From Rhodobacterales bacterium HKCCE4037 (GTDB lineage: Bacteria; Pseudomonadota; Alphaproteobacteria; Rhodobacterales; Rhodobacteraceae): 64,000 nt of DNA. Shown piece by piece: positions 54,997 through 63,107 of this stretch (position 1 is its first letter; each line of letters begins with the position of its first letter). Location: assembly GCA_015689645.1 (NCBI GenBank), contig WVSM01000002.1:416671-480670 (forward strand), in the 5' to 3' direction. The position numbers and the translations under genes are program-made. The notes under the pieces were generated by a model that saw only the letters and a list, made by a program, of their open reading frames with translations, was not told the origin of the DNA and ran no database searches.

Positions 54997-56277
54997 ATGA
55001 AGAAACTGACAATGCTGGCGCTGACAAGCGCGATGGTGGCGGGCACGCCGGCGATGGCGGACCTGGTGTTCCCGTCGCTGAGCTACCGCACGGGGCCCTA
55101 CGCGGCGGGCGGTATCCCGTTCGCGGATGGCTATGCCGATTACTTCACGCTGCTCAACCAGCGCGACGGCGGCATCGGCGGCGTGATGACGCGGGTTCCG
55201 GAATGCGAAACCGCCTATGACACCGAGCGCGGCGTGGAATGCTACGAGAGCACCCGTGGCGAGGGCGCGCTGGTCTACCAGCCGCTGTCGACGGGCATCA
55301 CCTACCAGCTGATCCCGCGCACCACGGCGGACGGCATCCCGATGCACACGATGGGCTATGGCCGGACCTCGGCCGCGAACGGTGACGTCTTCAGCCACAC
55401 GTTCAACTACCCGGCGAACTACTGGGACGCGGCGAGTGTGATCATCAACCAGCTGCTGGAAGAGAATGACGGCAGCCTCGAAGGCAAGACGATCGCGTTG
55501 CTCTATCACAACTCGGCCTACGGCCGGGAGCCGATCCGCACGCTGCAGACGCTGTCGGAGCAATATGGCTTCACGCTGACCGAGATCGCCGTGGACCACC
55601 CGGGCCAGGAGCAGGGCAACCAGTGGCTGCAGATCCGCCGCGAGCGTCCCGACTACGTGGTGATGTGGGGCTGGGGCGTGATGAACCAGGTCGCGGTTCA
55701 GGAAGCCATCAACACCCGCTACCCGATGGAGAATTTCATCGGCAACTGGTGGGCCGGTGCGGACCACGACGTGGAGCAGGCCGGAGCCGCGGCGGCGGGC
55801 TATCGTTCGCTGAACATGAACCGCCTGGGCGACATGCCGGTCTTCGACGCTATCCGGGAACACGTGGTGGATGCGGGCCTTGCGGCCGGTGACGGCTCCA
55901 ACATCGGCAACGTGCTCTATACCCGTGGCGTCTACGCGGCGTTCCTGGCGGCAGAGGCCGCCCGCACCGCGCAGGAGCTACATGGCACGGCGGACATCGA
56001 CGCGGCCATGATGCGCGACGGGATGGAGGCGCTGGTCATCGACGCGGCCACCATGGAAGCCGCCGGCATGCCGGGCATCGGGCCGGAATTCTCGGTCTCC
56101 TGCGAGGATCACGGCGGCACCGGCATGGCGATCATGCAGCAATGGGACGGCGAGCAGTGGGTGACCCTCACCGACTTCATCGCGCCCGACGACAGCGTGA
56201 CCCAGCCGCTCGTGGAAGAGGACTCGGCGCAATATGCCGCCGAGAACGGCATCGAGCCGCAATGCGCGGACAGCTGA
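54997..56277 (+). CDS. Periplasmic substrate-binding protein of the Liv-type transporter
   Basis: 426 residues; signal peptide MKKLTMLALTSAMVAGTPAMA, then a type I periplasmic binding protein fold (YFTLLNQRDGGIGGVMTRVP, LEGKTIALLYHNSAYGREPI, PDYVVMWGWGVMNQVAVQEA). The start follows GGGAGGA. It is longer than classic LivJ and belongs to the amide/aromatic-acid-type binding proteins often coupled to CoA ligases. Two pairs of Cys (PECETAYDTERGVEC and, near the C terminus, SVSCEDHGG and EPQC) may form disulfides. Ligand unknown. Confidence 0.9.
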   Translation: MKKLTMLALTSAMVAGTPAMADLVFPSLSYRTGPYAAGGIPFADGYADYFTLLNQRDGGIGGVMTRVPECETAYDTERGVECYESTRGEGALVYQPLSTGITYQLIPRTTADGIPMHTMGYGRTSAANGDVFSHTFNYPANYWDAASVIINQLLEENDGSLEGKTIALLYHNSAYGREPIRTLQTLSEQYGFTLTEIAVDHPGQEQGNQWLQIRRERPDYVVMWGWGVMNQVAVQEAINTRYPMENFIGNWWAGADHDVEQAGAAAAGYRSLNMNRLGDMPVFDAIREHVVDAGLAAGDGSNIGNVLYTRGVYAAFLAAEAARTAQELHGTADIDAAMMRDGMEALVIDAATMEAAGMPGIGPEFSVSCEDHGGTGMAIMQQWDGEQWVTLTDFIAPDDSVTQPLVEEDSAQYAAENGIEPQCADS

Positions 56278-56315
56278 TCTGAACCTTCCGGCGGCGGTGC
56301 GAAGGCGCTGCCGCT

Positions 56316-56347
56316 GGGATTTGCATATTTTTGGAACAAAGATGGGC
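56316..56347 (+). repeat. Dispersed 30-bp element, copy C
   Basis: GGGATTTGCATATTTTTGGA followed by ACAAAGATGGGC, close to copies A and B. Located between the binding-protein gene and livF. Confidence 0.6.
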
Positions 56348-56392
56348 AGGGCGCGCCCGGATGAGCGGGCGCGGCGTTAACCTTAACCGGGG

Positions 56393-57241
56393 ATGAACAT
56401 GCTGGATCAGGCGAGCGAGACGGTGACCGAGGCGCAGGCGGAGACGCTTTTGCAGGTCAGCAATATCGAGGTGATCTACAATCACGTGATCCTTGTTCTG
56501 AAGGGCGTGTCGCTGAAGGTGCCGAAGGGCGGGATCACCGCGCTTCTGGGCGGCAACGGCGCGGGCAAGACCACGACGCTGAAGGCGATTTCCAACCTGC
56601 TGCATTCCGAACGCGGCGAGGTCACCAAGGGCTCCATCATCTATCGCGGAGAGCGGGTGCAGGACCTGTCGCCCTCGGACCTCGTGGATCGCGGCGTGAT
56701 CCAGGTGATGGAAGGCCGCCATTGCTTCGAGCACCTGACGGTCGAGGAGAACCTGCTGACCGGTTCGTATACAAGAAAAGATGGGCGCGGCGCGATCGCC
56801 GCCGACCTCGAGATGGTCTACGAATATTTCCCGCGCCTGAAGGAGCGGCGCAACAGCCAGGCGGGCTATACCTCGGGCGGGGAACAGCAGATGTGCGCGA
56901 TCGGACGCGCGCTGATGTCGCGGCCGGAAACGATCCTGCTGGACGAGCCGAGCATGGGGCTTGCGCCGCAGCTGGTGGAGCAGATCTTCGGCATCGTGAA
57001 ACGGTTGAACGAGGAGCAGGGGGTGACCTTCCTGCTCGCCGAGCAGAACACCAACGTGGCGCTGCGCTTTGCGCATTACGGCTACATCCTCGAGTCGGGG
57101 CGCGTCGTGATGGATGGCGAGGCTGCGAACCTGCGCGAGAACCAGGACGTGAAGGAATTCTACCTCGGCATGTCGGATGACGGGCGGAAATCTTTCCGCG
57201 ACGTGCGGTCCTACCGCCGCCGCAAGCGGTGGCTGAGCTGA
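56393..57241 (+). CDS. livF: Branched-chain amino-acid-type ABC transporter ATPase (LivF)
   Basis: 282 residues; Walker A LLGGNGAGKTTTLKAISNLL (Lys59), signature YTSGGEQQMCAIGRALM, Walker B TILLDEPSMGLAPQL and the switch His replaced by Gln as usual for LivF-type (LLAEQNTNVALRFAH). The C-terminal tail is unusually basic (RRRKRWLS). The stop overlaps the next start by one base (TGATG). Confidence 0.93.
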   Translation: MNMLDQASETVTEAQAETLLQVSNIEVIYNHVILVLKGVSLKVPKGGITALLGGNGAGKTTTLKAISNLLHSERGEVTKGSIIYRGERVQDLSPSDLVDRGVIQVMEGRHCFEHLTVEENLLTGSYTRKDGRGAIAADLEMVYEYFPRLKERRNSQAGYTSGGEQQMCAIGRALMSRPETILLDEPSMGLAPQLVEQIFGIVKRLNEEQGVTFLLAEQNTNVALRFAHYGYILESGRVVMDGEAANLRENQDVKEFYLGMSDDGRKSFRDVRSYRRRKRWLS

Positions 57242-58218
57242 TGCGGGCAGCGTGGTACGAGGGATTCGGTCCGGCGCGCCAGGTTCTGAACCTCGGCGAG
57301 ATGGAGGACCCGAAGCCGGGGGCGGGCGAGGTTCTCGTGCGGCTCCATGCCAGCGGGATCAACCCGTCGGACGTCAAGCTGCGCGCCGGAGCGCGGCCCG
57401 GGGCCACGATGGCGTTTCCGCGTATTGTTCCGCATTCGGACGGGGCCGGCGTGGTTGTGGCCTTGGGCGACGGCGTGGACGCATTTTCGGAAGGGGACCG
57501 CGTCTGGGTCGCCAATGCCGGGTGGCAGCGCGCGTTCGGCACGGCGGCGGAGCTGGTTGCCTTGCCCGCCGACCTGGTGGCGCCCCTGCCGGAGAGCACA
57601 AGCTTTGCCGAAGGGGCCTGCCTTGGGATCCCGGCGCTGACGGCGTGGTATGCGCTGGCCGGTGACGGGCCGATCGAAGGGCAAACGGTGCTGGTGACCG
57701 GCGGCGCGGGATCCGTTGGGCGCTATGCCTGCCAGATGGCGGGCTTGCTGGGGGCGCGGGTCATCACGACGGTGTCGTCCGGGGAGAAGGCCGCGCATTC
57801 CGGCGCGGCGGACTGGATCAACTACCGGACCGAGGACGTGGCGGCGCGGATCATGGCGATGACCGGCGGGGCGGGCGTGGACCGGGTCGTCGATGTCGAT
57901 TTCGCGGCGAACCAGGCGACATCGCTGGCGGTGCTGAAACCCGGTGGCGTGATCGCCTCCTACGCCAGCGCCAGCGTGATGCGGCCCGAGTTGGATTTCT
58001 ACGGGCTGATGTTCCGCGACATCACCTTGCGGATGCTGATCGTCTACCAGTTGCAGGGTGCGCAGCGGGCGCGCGGCATGGCGCAGATCAGCGCGTGGCT
58101 GCGGGCGGGTGTGCTGGACCATGCGGTCGTGCCCGGCGGCGGCCTGGACGATGTGGCGGCGGCCCACGAAATGGTCGAGGCCGGAGAGAAACTGGGCACC
58201 GTGGTGCTGGAATTCTGA
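57241..58218 (+). CDS. NADPH:quinone oxidoreductase-type zinc-independent MDR protein
   Basis: 325 residues, medium-chain dehydrogenase/reductase of the quinone oxidoreductase branch. The N-terminal catalytic fold has LHASGINPSDVKLRAGARPG and IVPHSDGAGVVVALGDGVD; the cofactor motif is VLVTGGAGSVGRYACQMAGL. It lacks the structural zinc Cys cluster, as quinone reductases do. It may reduce a CoA-ester, enone or quinone produced from the transported compound. The ATG at 57241 is one base inside the livF stop; a GTG 12 bases earlier is less likely. Confidence 0.88.
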   Translation: MRAAWYEGFGPARQVLNLGEMEDPKPGAGEVLVRLHASGINPSDVKLRAGARPGATMAFPRIVPHSDGAGVVVALGDGVDAFSEGDRVWVANAGWQRAFGTAAELVALPADLVAPLPESTSFAEGACLGIPALTAWYALAGDGPIEGQTVLVTGGAGSVGRYACQMAGLLGARVITTVSSGEKAAHSGAADWINYRTEDVAARIMAMTGGAGVDRVVDVDFAANQATSLAVLKPGGVIASYASASVMRPELDFYGLMFRDITLRMLIVYQLQGAQRARGMAQISAWLRAGVLDHAVVPGGGLDDVAAAHEMVEAGEKLGTVVLEF

Positions 58219-58229
58219 GGGAAGCGGAT

Positions 58230-59399
58230 ATGCTGGACAAGAGCGACGCTCATTTCGATGCGCTGGAGACCCGCAGCGCGGATCAGCGGGCGGCGGAGCA
58301 GCTTGCGACGTTGAATGGCCTGCTGGATGCGCCGATTGGTGATCTGTCTGAGCTGGCCGGGTTGCCGGTGCTGCGGAAATCCGACCTGGTGGCGCGGCAA
58401 TCCGCGAACCCGCCCTTCGGGGGCATGTCGGTGTCGAACGTCGCCCACGTGTTCCAGTCGCCGGGACCGATCTACGAGCCGGGCGGAATCAGCCATGACT
58501 GGTGGCGGATGGGGCGGTTCCTGCACGCGGTGGGAATCGGCTCGGGCGATATCGTTCAGAACTGCTTCGGCTACCACCTGACGCCCGCCGGCATGATCTT
58601 CGAGAGCGGCGCGCGGGCCGTTGGCGCGGCGGTTCTGCCCGCCGGTGTGGGGCAGACCGAGCTTCAGGTGCGCGCGGCGAAGGATATCGGCTGCACGGCC
58701 TATGCGGGCACGCCGGATTACCTGAAGGTGATCCTCGACAAGGCCGAGGAGATGGGCGAGGCGCTGCGCTTCACGCGGGCCGCCGTGGGGGGCGGGGCGT
58801 TGTTCCCGAGCCTGCGGCAGGAGTATGCGGATCGGGGGATCACCTGCCTGCAATGTTATGCGACGGCGGACCTTGGGAATATCGCCTATGAGTCGCAGGC
58901 CATGGAGGGGATGATCCTCGACGAGGGCGTGATCGTGGAGATCGTGCGCCCCGGCACCGGCGATCCGGTGCCCGAGGGCGAAGTGGGGGAGGTTGTCGTG
59001 ACCTCGCTCAACCCCGATTACCCGCTGGTCCGGTTCGCCACCGGGGACCTCAGCGCGATCCTGCCGGGACAGAGCCCGTGCGGGCGGACCAACATTCGGA
59101 TCAAGGGCTGGATGGGGCGCGCCGACCAGACCACCAAGATCAAGGGCATGTTCGTGCGGCCCGAGCAGGTCGCCGACCTTGTCGCCAAGACCGGCATTGC
59201 CAAGGCGCGTGTCATCGCCACCCGCGAGGGCGAGATGGACGCGATGACCGTGCAGATCGAAGGCGATGGCCACGACGCGGCCGCGCTGGCCGAGGCGGTG
59301 GCGGCGACGCTGAAGCTGAAAGGGCGGATCGAGATGGTCGCGCCGGGGTCGCTGCCGAACGATGGCAAGGTGATCGACGACCAGCGCAGTTACGAGTGA
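58230..59399 (+). CDS. Phenylacetate-CoA ligase-like AMP-binding protein
   Basis: 389 residues; PaaK-like branch of the ANL superfamily. Features: LAGLPVLRKSDLVARQSANP, NCFGYHLTPAGMIFESGARA, TAYAGTPDYLKVILDKAEEM, LQCYATADLGNIAYE (adenylate-binding), and RFATGDLSAI then GRADQTTKIKGMFVRPEQV, which holds the hinge and catalytic loop. It probably activates an aryl- or small carboxylic acid with CoA. GAGGGAAG precedes the ATG at 58230. It ends the operon; the second CoA ligase at the other end raises the question of two substrates or two steps. Confidence 0.88.
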   Translation: MLDKSDAHFDALETRSADQRAAEQLATLNGLLDAPIGDLSELAGLPVLRKSDLVARQSANPPFGGMSVSNVAHVFQSPGPIYEPGGISHDWWRMGRFLHAVGIGSGDIVQNCFGYHLTPAGMIFESGARAVGAAVLPAGVGQTELQVRAAKDIGCTAYAGTPDYLKVILDKAEEMGEALRFTRAAVGGGALFPSLRQEYADRGITCLQCYATADLGNIAYESQAMEGMILDEGVIVEIVRPGTGDPVPEGEVGEVVVTSLNPDYPLVRFATGDLSAILPGQSPCGRTNIRIKGWMGRADQTTKIKGMFVRPEQVADLVAKTGIAKARVIATREGEMDAMTVQIEGDGHDAAALAEAVAATLKLKGRIEMVAPGSLPNDGKVIDDQRSYE

Positions 59400-59415
59400 C
59401 GCGCCGCCCGCGCGG

Positions 59416-59715
59416 TCAGTTCCGGGCTTCGGCGGCGCGCAATTCGTCCGGCGTCAGCAGGCCATTTCCATCGGCATCGGTCTGGTTGAACGCGATCCTG
59501 TAGGCGCCGAAGTTGCGGATTCGCTGCGACATGGGCGCGCCTGCGGCGGCAAGTTGCTGGATGAAGACGCGGAATTCGTCGCGGTTCAGAAGCTCGTCTC
59601 CGTTCGCGTCGGCGGCGAGGAAGGCCTGAACGCTCTGTTCCTCGTACTGGGCGTGGGCCGTCGCCGGGGCGAGGGTCAGAAGGGCGGTTGCGGTCAGAAC
59701 GGTGAAGCGGGTCAT
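59416..59715 (-). CDS. Secreted EF-hand calcium-binding protein
   Basis: 99 residues with a signal peptide (MTRFTVLTATALLTLAPATAHA) and two EF-hand loops, DANGDELLNRDE and DADGNGLLTPDE, with acidic or Asn ligands at positions 1, 3, 5 and 12. Periplasmic calcium binder of unknown role. Convergent with the CoA-ligase gene, 16 bases apart. Confidence 0.9.
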   Translation of the reverse strand: MTRFTVLTATALLTLAPATAHAQYEEQSVQAFLAADANGDELLNRDEFRVFIQQLAAAGAPMSQRIRNFGAYRIAFNQTDADGNGLLTPDELRAAEARN

Positions 59716-59947
59716 GGTTACGGGGCTTTCCGGGTTTTGATGCGGATGTCGGTGCGTGAACGTATCGGCTGAAGCTCCGGTTCCAGCCGGTGCATGACAG
59801 GTGGCAAGGTCTAGCCGATGGGCAAGGGTCGTGTCATCAAATGACAGATCACAGTGTGGTGTGACCGCAGGAGCCGTTATCGGTTAACCTCCGAGGCGCA
59901 TGTTAGCCCATTTCCGATGAACGAATCGACGACGGAGATTTTTCAAA

Positions 59948-61648
59948 ATGCGTTCCAGCCTCATCGCCCTGACAGCAGGGCTGCTTACCGGGTTCACGCC
60001 CCTTGCCGCCAGCGCCGATACCGCGCTGCTGATCGTGAACGACCGCTACGAGAATGCGCAGAACCTGCGGGATGGCGCGGAGATCGAGCAATTGCGCGCG
60101 CGGCTTCTGGACGCGGGGTTCGACGTGATCTCGGTCCTGGACGGAAGCGGCGAAGAGATGCGCGAGGGGCTCGACCGGCTTCTGGTAGCGAACGAGACCG
60201 AGCGCGTGCTGGTGGCGGTGGTCGGCCATTTCGCTCGGTCCAACGGCGACAACTGGCTCCTTGGCACTGACGTGGACGAGCCGACGCTGGCCACGGTCGG
60301 CGGTGACGGGCTGAGCCTTTCGGTGCTGATGGAAGTGGCTGCGAGTGCGCCGGGACGGTCGGTGGTTCTGCTGGGGCTGGAGCGACGGCGGATCACGCTT
60401 GGTGCCGGCCTAGGCGCCGGCGTGGGCCGGGTGGATGCGCCGCAGGGCGTAACCGTTCTGGCCGGTGATCCGGAAGAGCTTGCGAGTTTCACACGGCGGC
60501 AATTGCTGGTGCCTGGAACGGACCTTGCCGAGGCGATTGACGAGGCCGGGTCGCTTCGCGCCTTCGGGTTCGTATCCCACGACCTGCCCTATTTTCCGGC
60601 GGCAACGACTGCGCCCGGGCCGCAACAGCCCGCGCCGCCGCCGCAGACCGGGCCGGGTCCCGATGAAACCGCCCTGTGGGAAGCGGCGGTCGAACTCGAC
60701 ACCGTTGGCGCCTACCGGGCCTACGCTGACAGGTACCCCAACGGGTTCTACATCAGCGAGGCACGCGAGCGGATCAATGCCTTCGACAATGACCCGACGG
60801 CGCTTGCCCGTGCCGCCGAGGAGGCCCTGAACCTGACCCGCGATCAGCGTCGCCAGATCCAGCGCGGCCTGTCGATCCTCGATTACGACACGCGTGGCAT
60901 CGACGGGATCTTCGGCTCGGGCACCCGCAACGCGATCGGCGAATGGCAGCAGGCGCGCGGCTTTGCCGTGACGGGCTATCTCGACGCGCCGCAGATCAAC
61001 GCGCTCTCGCAGCAGGCCGCCGTTCGGGCCGCGGAACTGGAAGAGGAGGCCCGGATCGCCCGCGAAGAAGCCGAACGTGCGGACCGTGCCTATTGGCAGG
61101 TCACCGGGCAGGGCTCGTCCGAGCAGGGGCTGCGCAACTACCTCGACCGTTATCCCGACGGCTTGTTCGCCGAACAGGCCGAAGCGCGGCTTGAGGAATA
61201 CGAGGCCGCGGCACGGGCCGAAGCGGAAGCCCGCGACCGTGCCGCGTGGGACGTGGCGCGCGGAACGGACACGGTCGCGGCCTACCAGGCCTACCTGTCC
61301 GACAATCCCGAGGGCGCCTTCCGCGACCAGGCGCAGGCCCGGATCAACCAGTTGACCGGTGGCGGGGGCCTGACGCAGGCGCAGATTGCCGAGTACGAGG
61401 CGCGCGAGGCGGCGTTGAACCTGCCGCCCGTGACACGCTCCCTGATCGAGCAGCGGCTGACGGCGCTTGGCCTTCAGCCCGGCCGGATCGACGGACGGTT
61501 CGATGACCAGACCCGGCGGGCGATCCGCCGTTACCAGCAGGCCCGTGGATTGGACCGGACCGGTTACCTCGATCAGCCGACGGTGGTGCGGCTTCTGGCC
61601 GAAACCGTGGGCGGCATCCTGCAGATCGACGGGATCATCAACCGCTGA
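59948..61648 (+). CDS. Caspase-like fold protein with two peptidoglycan-binding domains
   Basis: 566 residues with a signal peptide (MRSSLIALTAGLLTGFTPLA). The N-terminal 200 residues resemble the caspase/peptidase C14 fold: TALLIVNDRYENAQNLRDG and VAVVGHFARSNGDNWLLGTD with a His at 94; where the catalytic Cys would be (SVVLLGLERRR) there is none, and the protein contains no Cys at all. A Pro-rich linker (about 220-240) leads to three similar helical repeats (near 244-277, 382-417 and 434-468) alternating with two PG_binding_1 domains (about 297-355 and 492-552, RGIDGIFGSGTRNAIGEWQQ and GRIDGRFDDQTRRAIRRYQQ). Likely a periplasmic, wall-attached pseudo-peptidase. Confidence 0.85.
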   Translation: MRSSLIALTAGLLTGFTPLAASADTALLIVNDRYENAQNLRDGAEIEQLRARLLDAGFDVISVLDGSGEEMREGLDRLLVANETERVLVAVVGHFARSNGDNWLLGTDVDEPTLATVGGDGLSLSVLMEVAASAPGRSVVLLGLERRRITLGAGLGAGVGRVDAPQGVTVLAGDPEELASFTRRQLLVPGTDLAEAIDEAGSLRAFGFVSHDLPYFPAATTAPGPQQPAPPPQTGPGPDETALWEAAVELDTVGAYRAYADRYPNGFYISEARERINAFDNDPTALARAAEEALNLTRDQRRQIQRGLSILDYDTRGIDGIFGSGTRNAIGEWQQARGFAVTGYLDAPQINALSQQAAVRAAELEEEARIAREEAERADRAYWQVTGQGSSEQGLRNYLDRYPDGLFAEQAEARLEEYEAAARAEAEARDRAAWDVARGTDTVAAYQAYLSDNPEGAFRDQAQARINQLTGGGGLTQAQIAEYEAREAALNLPPVTRSLIEQRLTALGLQPGRIDGRFDDQTRRAIRRYQQARGLDRTGYLDQPTVVRLLAETVGGILQIDGIINR

Positions 61649-61668
61649 GGAACTACCCGCTTCAGATC

Positions 61669-61706
61669 AAAAAGCCCGGGGTCGCGTTGCGGCTCCGGGC
61701 TTTCGT
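61669..61706. terminator. Terminator between the caspase-like gene and the next minus-strand gene
   Basis: AAGCCCGG/CCGGGCTT stem; the minus strand reads into TTTTT, so it best serves the small secreted gene, with partial use on the plus strand. Confidence 0.6.
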
Positions 61707-61725
61707 CTTGAAGGGGAGCTTTGGC

Positions 61726-61878
61726 TCAGGGGTCGAGGGCCACGCCAGCGGGGCATCCGGCGGGGACGGTGCCGTCGGAATTCGGCGTGCAATCGGGGGA
61801 CTGGCCATCGCTTTGGGCGGCGGCCGGCACGGCGATGAGGCCGAGGAAGAGCGCGGTCAGAATCGGGCGCAGGGACAT
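61726..61878 (-). CDS. Small secreted Cys-containing peptide
   Basis: 50 residues from the ATG at 61878: a signal peptide (MSLRPILTALFLGLIAVPAA) followed by a mature part of about 28 residues with two Cys (SPDCTPNSDGTVPAGCPAG). The ribosome-binding site is weak, so translation is uncertain. No family recognised. Confidence 0.45.
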   Translation of the reverse strand: MSLRPILTALFLGLIAVPAAAQSDGQSPDCTPNSDGTVPAGCPAGVALDP

Positions 61879-62010
61879 GGCAAATGGCTTTCGGTCGTGA
61901 AATCTGGGTGCAGCATACACCATGCGGTGGGAGGCGGGCCACGGCGTGGATTCCGTAGGCGGAAACCCGATCAGGTCACGTTCGCGGCATCGGCGGGGCC
62001 TGCGCGGGGT

Positions 62011-62328
62011 TCAGTCCCGCGCGATCCCTGCGCCGCCTGCGGACGGGGTGGGCCATTGGCGGGGTTGCACCGTAATCGTGCTGTCAGGGCCGGAGCCCGT
62101 GGGGTTCAGCCGGGTGCGGAAGGCATAGGTGCGCCCGTCCGAGGTGTGGCAATAGATGGCCGATGAATTGCCGATGCAGGCCATGGGGCGCGGCTCGGGG
62201 ATGTCGGCGTAGCTGTCGACCCAGATCGGTTCGGGGGCTGCGCCCTGGGCGGGAGATTCGGTCTGCGCGACGCCGGGAAGGGCCGTTGCGATCAGGAGGG
62301 CGGGGAGGATGAGGCTGCGAAGGGGCAT
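62011..62328 (-). CDS. Small secreted protein of unknown function
   Basis: 105 residues: signal peptide MPLRSLILPALLIATALPGV then a mature domain with two Cys (ACIGNSSAIYCHTSDGRTYA) that may bond. Starts at 62328 because the signal peptide begins there. No family recognised. It is downstream of rpmJ on the same strand, but a terminator lies between. Confidence 0.6.
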   Translation of the reverse strand: MPLRSLILPALLIATALPGVAQTESPAQGAAPEPIWVDSYADIPEPRPMACIGNSSAIYCHTSDGRTYAFRTRLNPTGSGPDSTITVQPRQWPTPSAGGAGIARD

Positions 62329-62440
62329 GTTGTCTTGGTCCTTGACGGTTGCTTGATGTGCCCCCTCTCTGACCGTTGCAGCGCGAACCCGGTATGGTGA
62401 GAAAACCGACCCAAGGATTGCGGGCCGTGGCACCAACACG

Positions 62441-62470
62441 AAAAGAAAAGCCGCCCCGGAGGGCGGCGTT
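62441..62470 (-). terminator. Rho-independent terminator of rpmJ
   Basis: On the minus strand a 7-bp GCCGCCC stem with a TCCG loop is followed by TTTTCTTTT, starting about 28 bases past the rpmJ stop. Confidence 0.9.
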
Positions 62471-62495
62471 TTCATGATTGACCTGTTCGGATCGC

Positions 62496-62621
62496 TCAGC
62501 CCTGGCGGGCTTTGAACCGGCGCTGCGTCTTGTTGATGACGTAGACGCGGCCCTTACGGCGCACAACGCGGCAATCGCGATGGCGGTTCTTGAGCGAGCG
62601 GAGCGAGTTCTTGACCTTCAT
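62496..62621 (-). CDS. rpmJ: 50S ribosomal protein L36 (41-residue form)
   Basis: 41 residues, the alternative L36 form typical of alphaproteobacteria: [20 protein letters not shown] followed by [21 protein letters not shown]. Only one Cys and a His (HRDC) remain, so it does not have the four-ligand zinc site of the zinc-type L36. Strong AAGGAGAGG before the ATG. Monocistronic with a strong terminator. Confidence 0.97.
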   Translation of the reverse strand: MKVKNSLRSLKNRHRDCRVVRRKGRVYVINKTQRRFKARQG

Positions 62622-62723
62622 GGTCCTCTCCTTCGTCGCGGCGCGTCATGTGCGCCTTGGGTTCCTGTCTGGGCGCGCGGTGCAGCGCCCGGTGAATATC
62701 GTTGGCCGTGGAGGGCCGCTTTG

Positions 62724-62848
62724 CTCTCGGGACCGCCGCTTGAGCGGCAACCCTGTCGCCCGACACTTTGCTGCGCAAAGTATCGGCTTGCTCTCGGGAC
62801 CGCTGCTGCGCAGCGACCCTGTCGCGCTGACATTTTTCTGAGAAAAAT
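62724..62848. repeat. Two tandem hairpin-repeat units (copies 2 and 3)
   Basis: Two units each with CTCTCGGGA, a palindromic core, CCCTGTCGC, then GACA and a second palindrome. First cores: GCCGCTTGAGCGGC and CTTTGCTGCGCAAAG; second cores: CGCTGCTGCGCAGCG and TTTTTCTGAGAAAAA. Cores differ, flanks agree, also with 31011-31047. They fill the gap between the rpmJ promoter region and tRNA-Val. Confidence 0.7.
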
Positions 62849-62854
62849 GCAGCT

Positions 62855-62929
62855 TGGTGGGCGATACTGGGATCGAACCAGTGACCCCTTCGATGTCAAC
62901 GAAGTGCTCTACCGCTGAGCTAATCGCCC
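62855..62929 (-). tRNA. tRNA-Val (anticodon GAC)
   Basis: Full cloverleaf on the minus strand: acceptor GGGCGAT with ATCGCCC, D arm GCTC-AGCGGTA-GAGC, anticodon arm CTTCG-TTGACAT-CGAAG giving anticodon GAC, T arm ACTGG-TTCGATC-CCAGT, discriminator A and encoded CCA. Confidence 0.96.
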
Positions 62930-63107
62930 TGTCACCTTTGCGGAGCGACTTTTGCCAAGCGTTCCGAACAAACGGAGGCTAGGCCCAAGGCGCGCGGACC
63001 GCGTGGGTGAGCGGTCGTATAAAAGGTTGCCCCGACCCGTGCAAGGGCTTTTGGCTTCATGTGAAAACCCGCTATATCTGACGGGTAAAACTGCGATTGG
63101 ATGGTGA

